Shown: piece by piece, positions 6,339-6,926 of the stretch
Layout: the number at the start of each line of letters is the position of its first letter
Numbering within the stretch: position 1 is the first letter of the stretch
Origin: Patescibacteria group bacterium
GTDB lineage: Bacteria > Patescibacteriota > Dojkabacteria > SC72 > T1SED10-24
Length of the DNA stretch: 6,926 nucleotides
Reading direction: 5' to 3'
NCBI GenBank assembly: GCA_007136035.1
Contig: SLHS01000099.1
Span: forward strand, 1-6,926
Translations under genes and position numbers: made by a program
The notes under the pieces: generated by a model
The model's database searches: none
What the model saw: only the letters and a program-made list of their open reading frames with translations
Told to the model about the DNA's origin: nothing

Positions 6339-6367
6339 AATATAGCAGAAGTGCTTCAAGAAGACAA
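6339..6367 (-). promoter_or_regulatory. Candidate sigma70-type promoter for ferredoxin / Lon-like / glycosylase genes, giving a leaderless mRNA
   Basis: On the minus strand TTGTCT (6362-6367) is followed by a 17-base spacer and TATATT (6339-6344), with TGC directly in front of the -10, so the extended -10 reads TGCTATATT. The -35 matches four of six consensus bases and the -10 five of six. The expected transcription start, about seven bases downstream, falls at 6331-6333, at or next to the A of the ferredoxin ATG at 6331. The -35 lies inside the last codons of sufU. This would let the downstream genes be expressed independently of sufS-sufU. Confidence 0.5.
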
Positions 6368-6721
6368 CGCTTTCCTCAAAGTTTGAATACTTAGAAGAGC
6401 ACATTTAATTCTTGGTGTTTTTTTTTCCATACCTAGCATTTTTAAAACCTCGTCGTCAGCTATTTTTGTTACTTCAGAGGTTTTTATACCTTTTACCTTT
6501 TCACTTAACATCGACATTGCTGCAATACTAATAGCACAACCCCTAGCTTCAAAAGAGATATTCTGAATAATTTCATTCTCAATCTTTAAAAAAACCTCCA
6601 TTTCATCCCCACATGTAACATTATCTAAAAAGGCTTTTTTGTTAAAAGATTCGAGTCTTTTAAAATTCCTGGGATTTTTGTAATGATCAAGGATATTTTC
6701 CTTGTACAAAGAAGATGTCAT
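6356..6721 (-). CDS. sufU: SufU/IscU-type iron-sulfur cluster scaffold protein
   Basis: A 121-residue member of the NifU N-terminal/IscU-like family. The N-terminus (LYKENILDHYKNPRNF, residues 5-20) is a hallmark of the family. The three conserved cysteines are present: Cys37 in NVTCGDEM with the conserved Asp39, Cys62 in ARGCAIS, and Cys107 in RIKCALLS. These bind zinc or accept persulfide sulfur from SufS. The placement directly after a SufS-type desulfurase, with an ATGA overlap, and the RIKCALL ending favour SufU over IscU, although the protein is somewhat shorter than the roughly 147-residue Bacillus SufU. It would either relay sulfur from SufS or act as the assembly scaffold. No Shine-Dalgarno sequence is seen, so translation probably depends on coupling to sufS. 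Confidence 0.88.
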   Translation of the reverse strand: MTSSLYKENILDHYKNPRNFKRLESFNKKAFLDNVTCGDEMEVFLKIENEIIQNISFEARGCAISIAAMSMLSEKVKGIKTSEVTKIADDEVLKMLGMEKKTPRIKCALLSIQTLRKALSS

Positions 6722-6926
6722 TTTCTAAAATTGTTCGAAATATTTTTCACTGCATCAGTAAAAACCTTTACTTCATCTTGAGTATTGTAAATTCCAATGC
6801 TAATTCTTGCGGATGGGCCACAATCAAATTTTGTATGCAAAGGCTCAGCACAATGATAGCCTGCACGAATTGCAACACCCCTTTCATCAAGAAGAGAAGC
6901 AATATCATGAGGATGAATGTCTTTCA
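6718..6926 (-). CDS. sufS: SufS-type cysteine desulfurase, C-terminal end (runs off right edge)
   Basis: The last 68 codons of a PLP-dependent cysteine desulfurase, cut by the window edge. The active-site cysteine loop is visible as IRAGYHCAEPLH, where His-Cys-Ala is the group II (SufS/CsdA) form and the Cys takes up the sulfur of cysteine as a persulfide. The segment HPHDIASLLDERGVAIRAG before it and ARISIGIYNTQDEV after it match the C-terminal small domain. The TGA stop overlaps the sufU start by four bases (ATGA). SufS supplies sulfur to SufU. Other suf genes such as sufB, sufC and sufD often lie upstream in this kind of operon and would be outside the window, to the right. Confidence 0.92.
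   Translation of the reverse strand, partial: KDIHPHDIASLLDERGVAIRAGYHCAEPLHTKFDCGPSARISIGIYNTQDEVKVFTDAVKNISNNFRK

Noticed and set aside
1..6926. Alternative genetic code with TGA as an amino acid
   Set aside because: sufS and sufU both end at TGA exactly where the families end, and sufS overlaps the next start there, so TGA acts as a stop.
1..6926. CRISPR array, tRNA, rRNA, insertion sequence or attachment site
   Set aside because: No spaced direct repeats, cloverleaf sequences, transposase genes or terminal inverted repeats were seen on reading both strands.

Overview
The window looks like a piece of a Candidate Phyla Radiation (Patescibacteria) chromosome. It is AT-rich, genes are tightly packed (gaps of 2 to 24 bases, or overlaps), and ribosome binding sites are almost absent. 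The PrgI / TraC-like / VirB4 trio at its centre is a gene set well known from that group. TGA, TAA and TAG all end genes here and no in-frame TGA is needed, so the recoded-TGA lineages (Gracilibacteria, Absconditabacteria) are unlikely. I cannot name a lower taxon from sequence alone.

Layout. Positions 1-404, minus strand: the N-terminal part of a nucleotidyltransferase-fold protein that runs off the left edge. Positions 405-464: a short divergent intergenic region with a plausible minus-strand promoter. Positions 465-4242, plus strand: a three-gene operon for the core of a conjugation-type (type IV secretion-like) machine, namely a PrgI-family membrane protein carrying an extra C-terminal beta domain, a small TraC-like protein, and a VirB4-type ATPase. 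A 66-base convergent gap follows, with no clear terminator. From 4309 to the right edge, all minus strand, transcribed right to left: sufS (C-terminal end only), a sufU/iscU-type scaffold, a single-cluster [4Fe-4S] ferredoxin, a Lon-like AAA+ ATPase with no protease domain, and a family 4 type uracil-DNA glycosylase.

How the genes fit together. SufS and SufU form an iron-sulfur assembly pair joined by an ATGA overlap. The ferredoxin is an Fe-S client directly downstream. It appears to have its own promoter inside the end of sufU, placed so that the mRNA would begin at or next to the ferredoxin start codon. The Lon-like ATPase and the uracil-DNA glycosylase are joined by a TAATG overlap and are probably translated together.

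The two most unusual points are that the glycosylase has lost three of the four cysteines that normally bind its family's Fe-S cluster, although it sits in an Fe-S operon, and that the Lon-like protein stops exactly where the Lon protease domain should begin while keeping an intact ATPase. I see no RNA genes, CRISPR array, insertion sequence, attachment site or replication origin.
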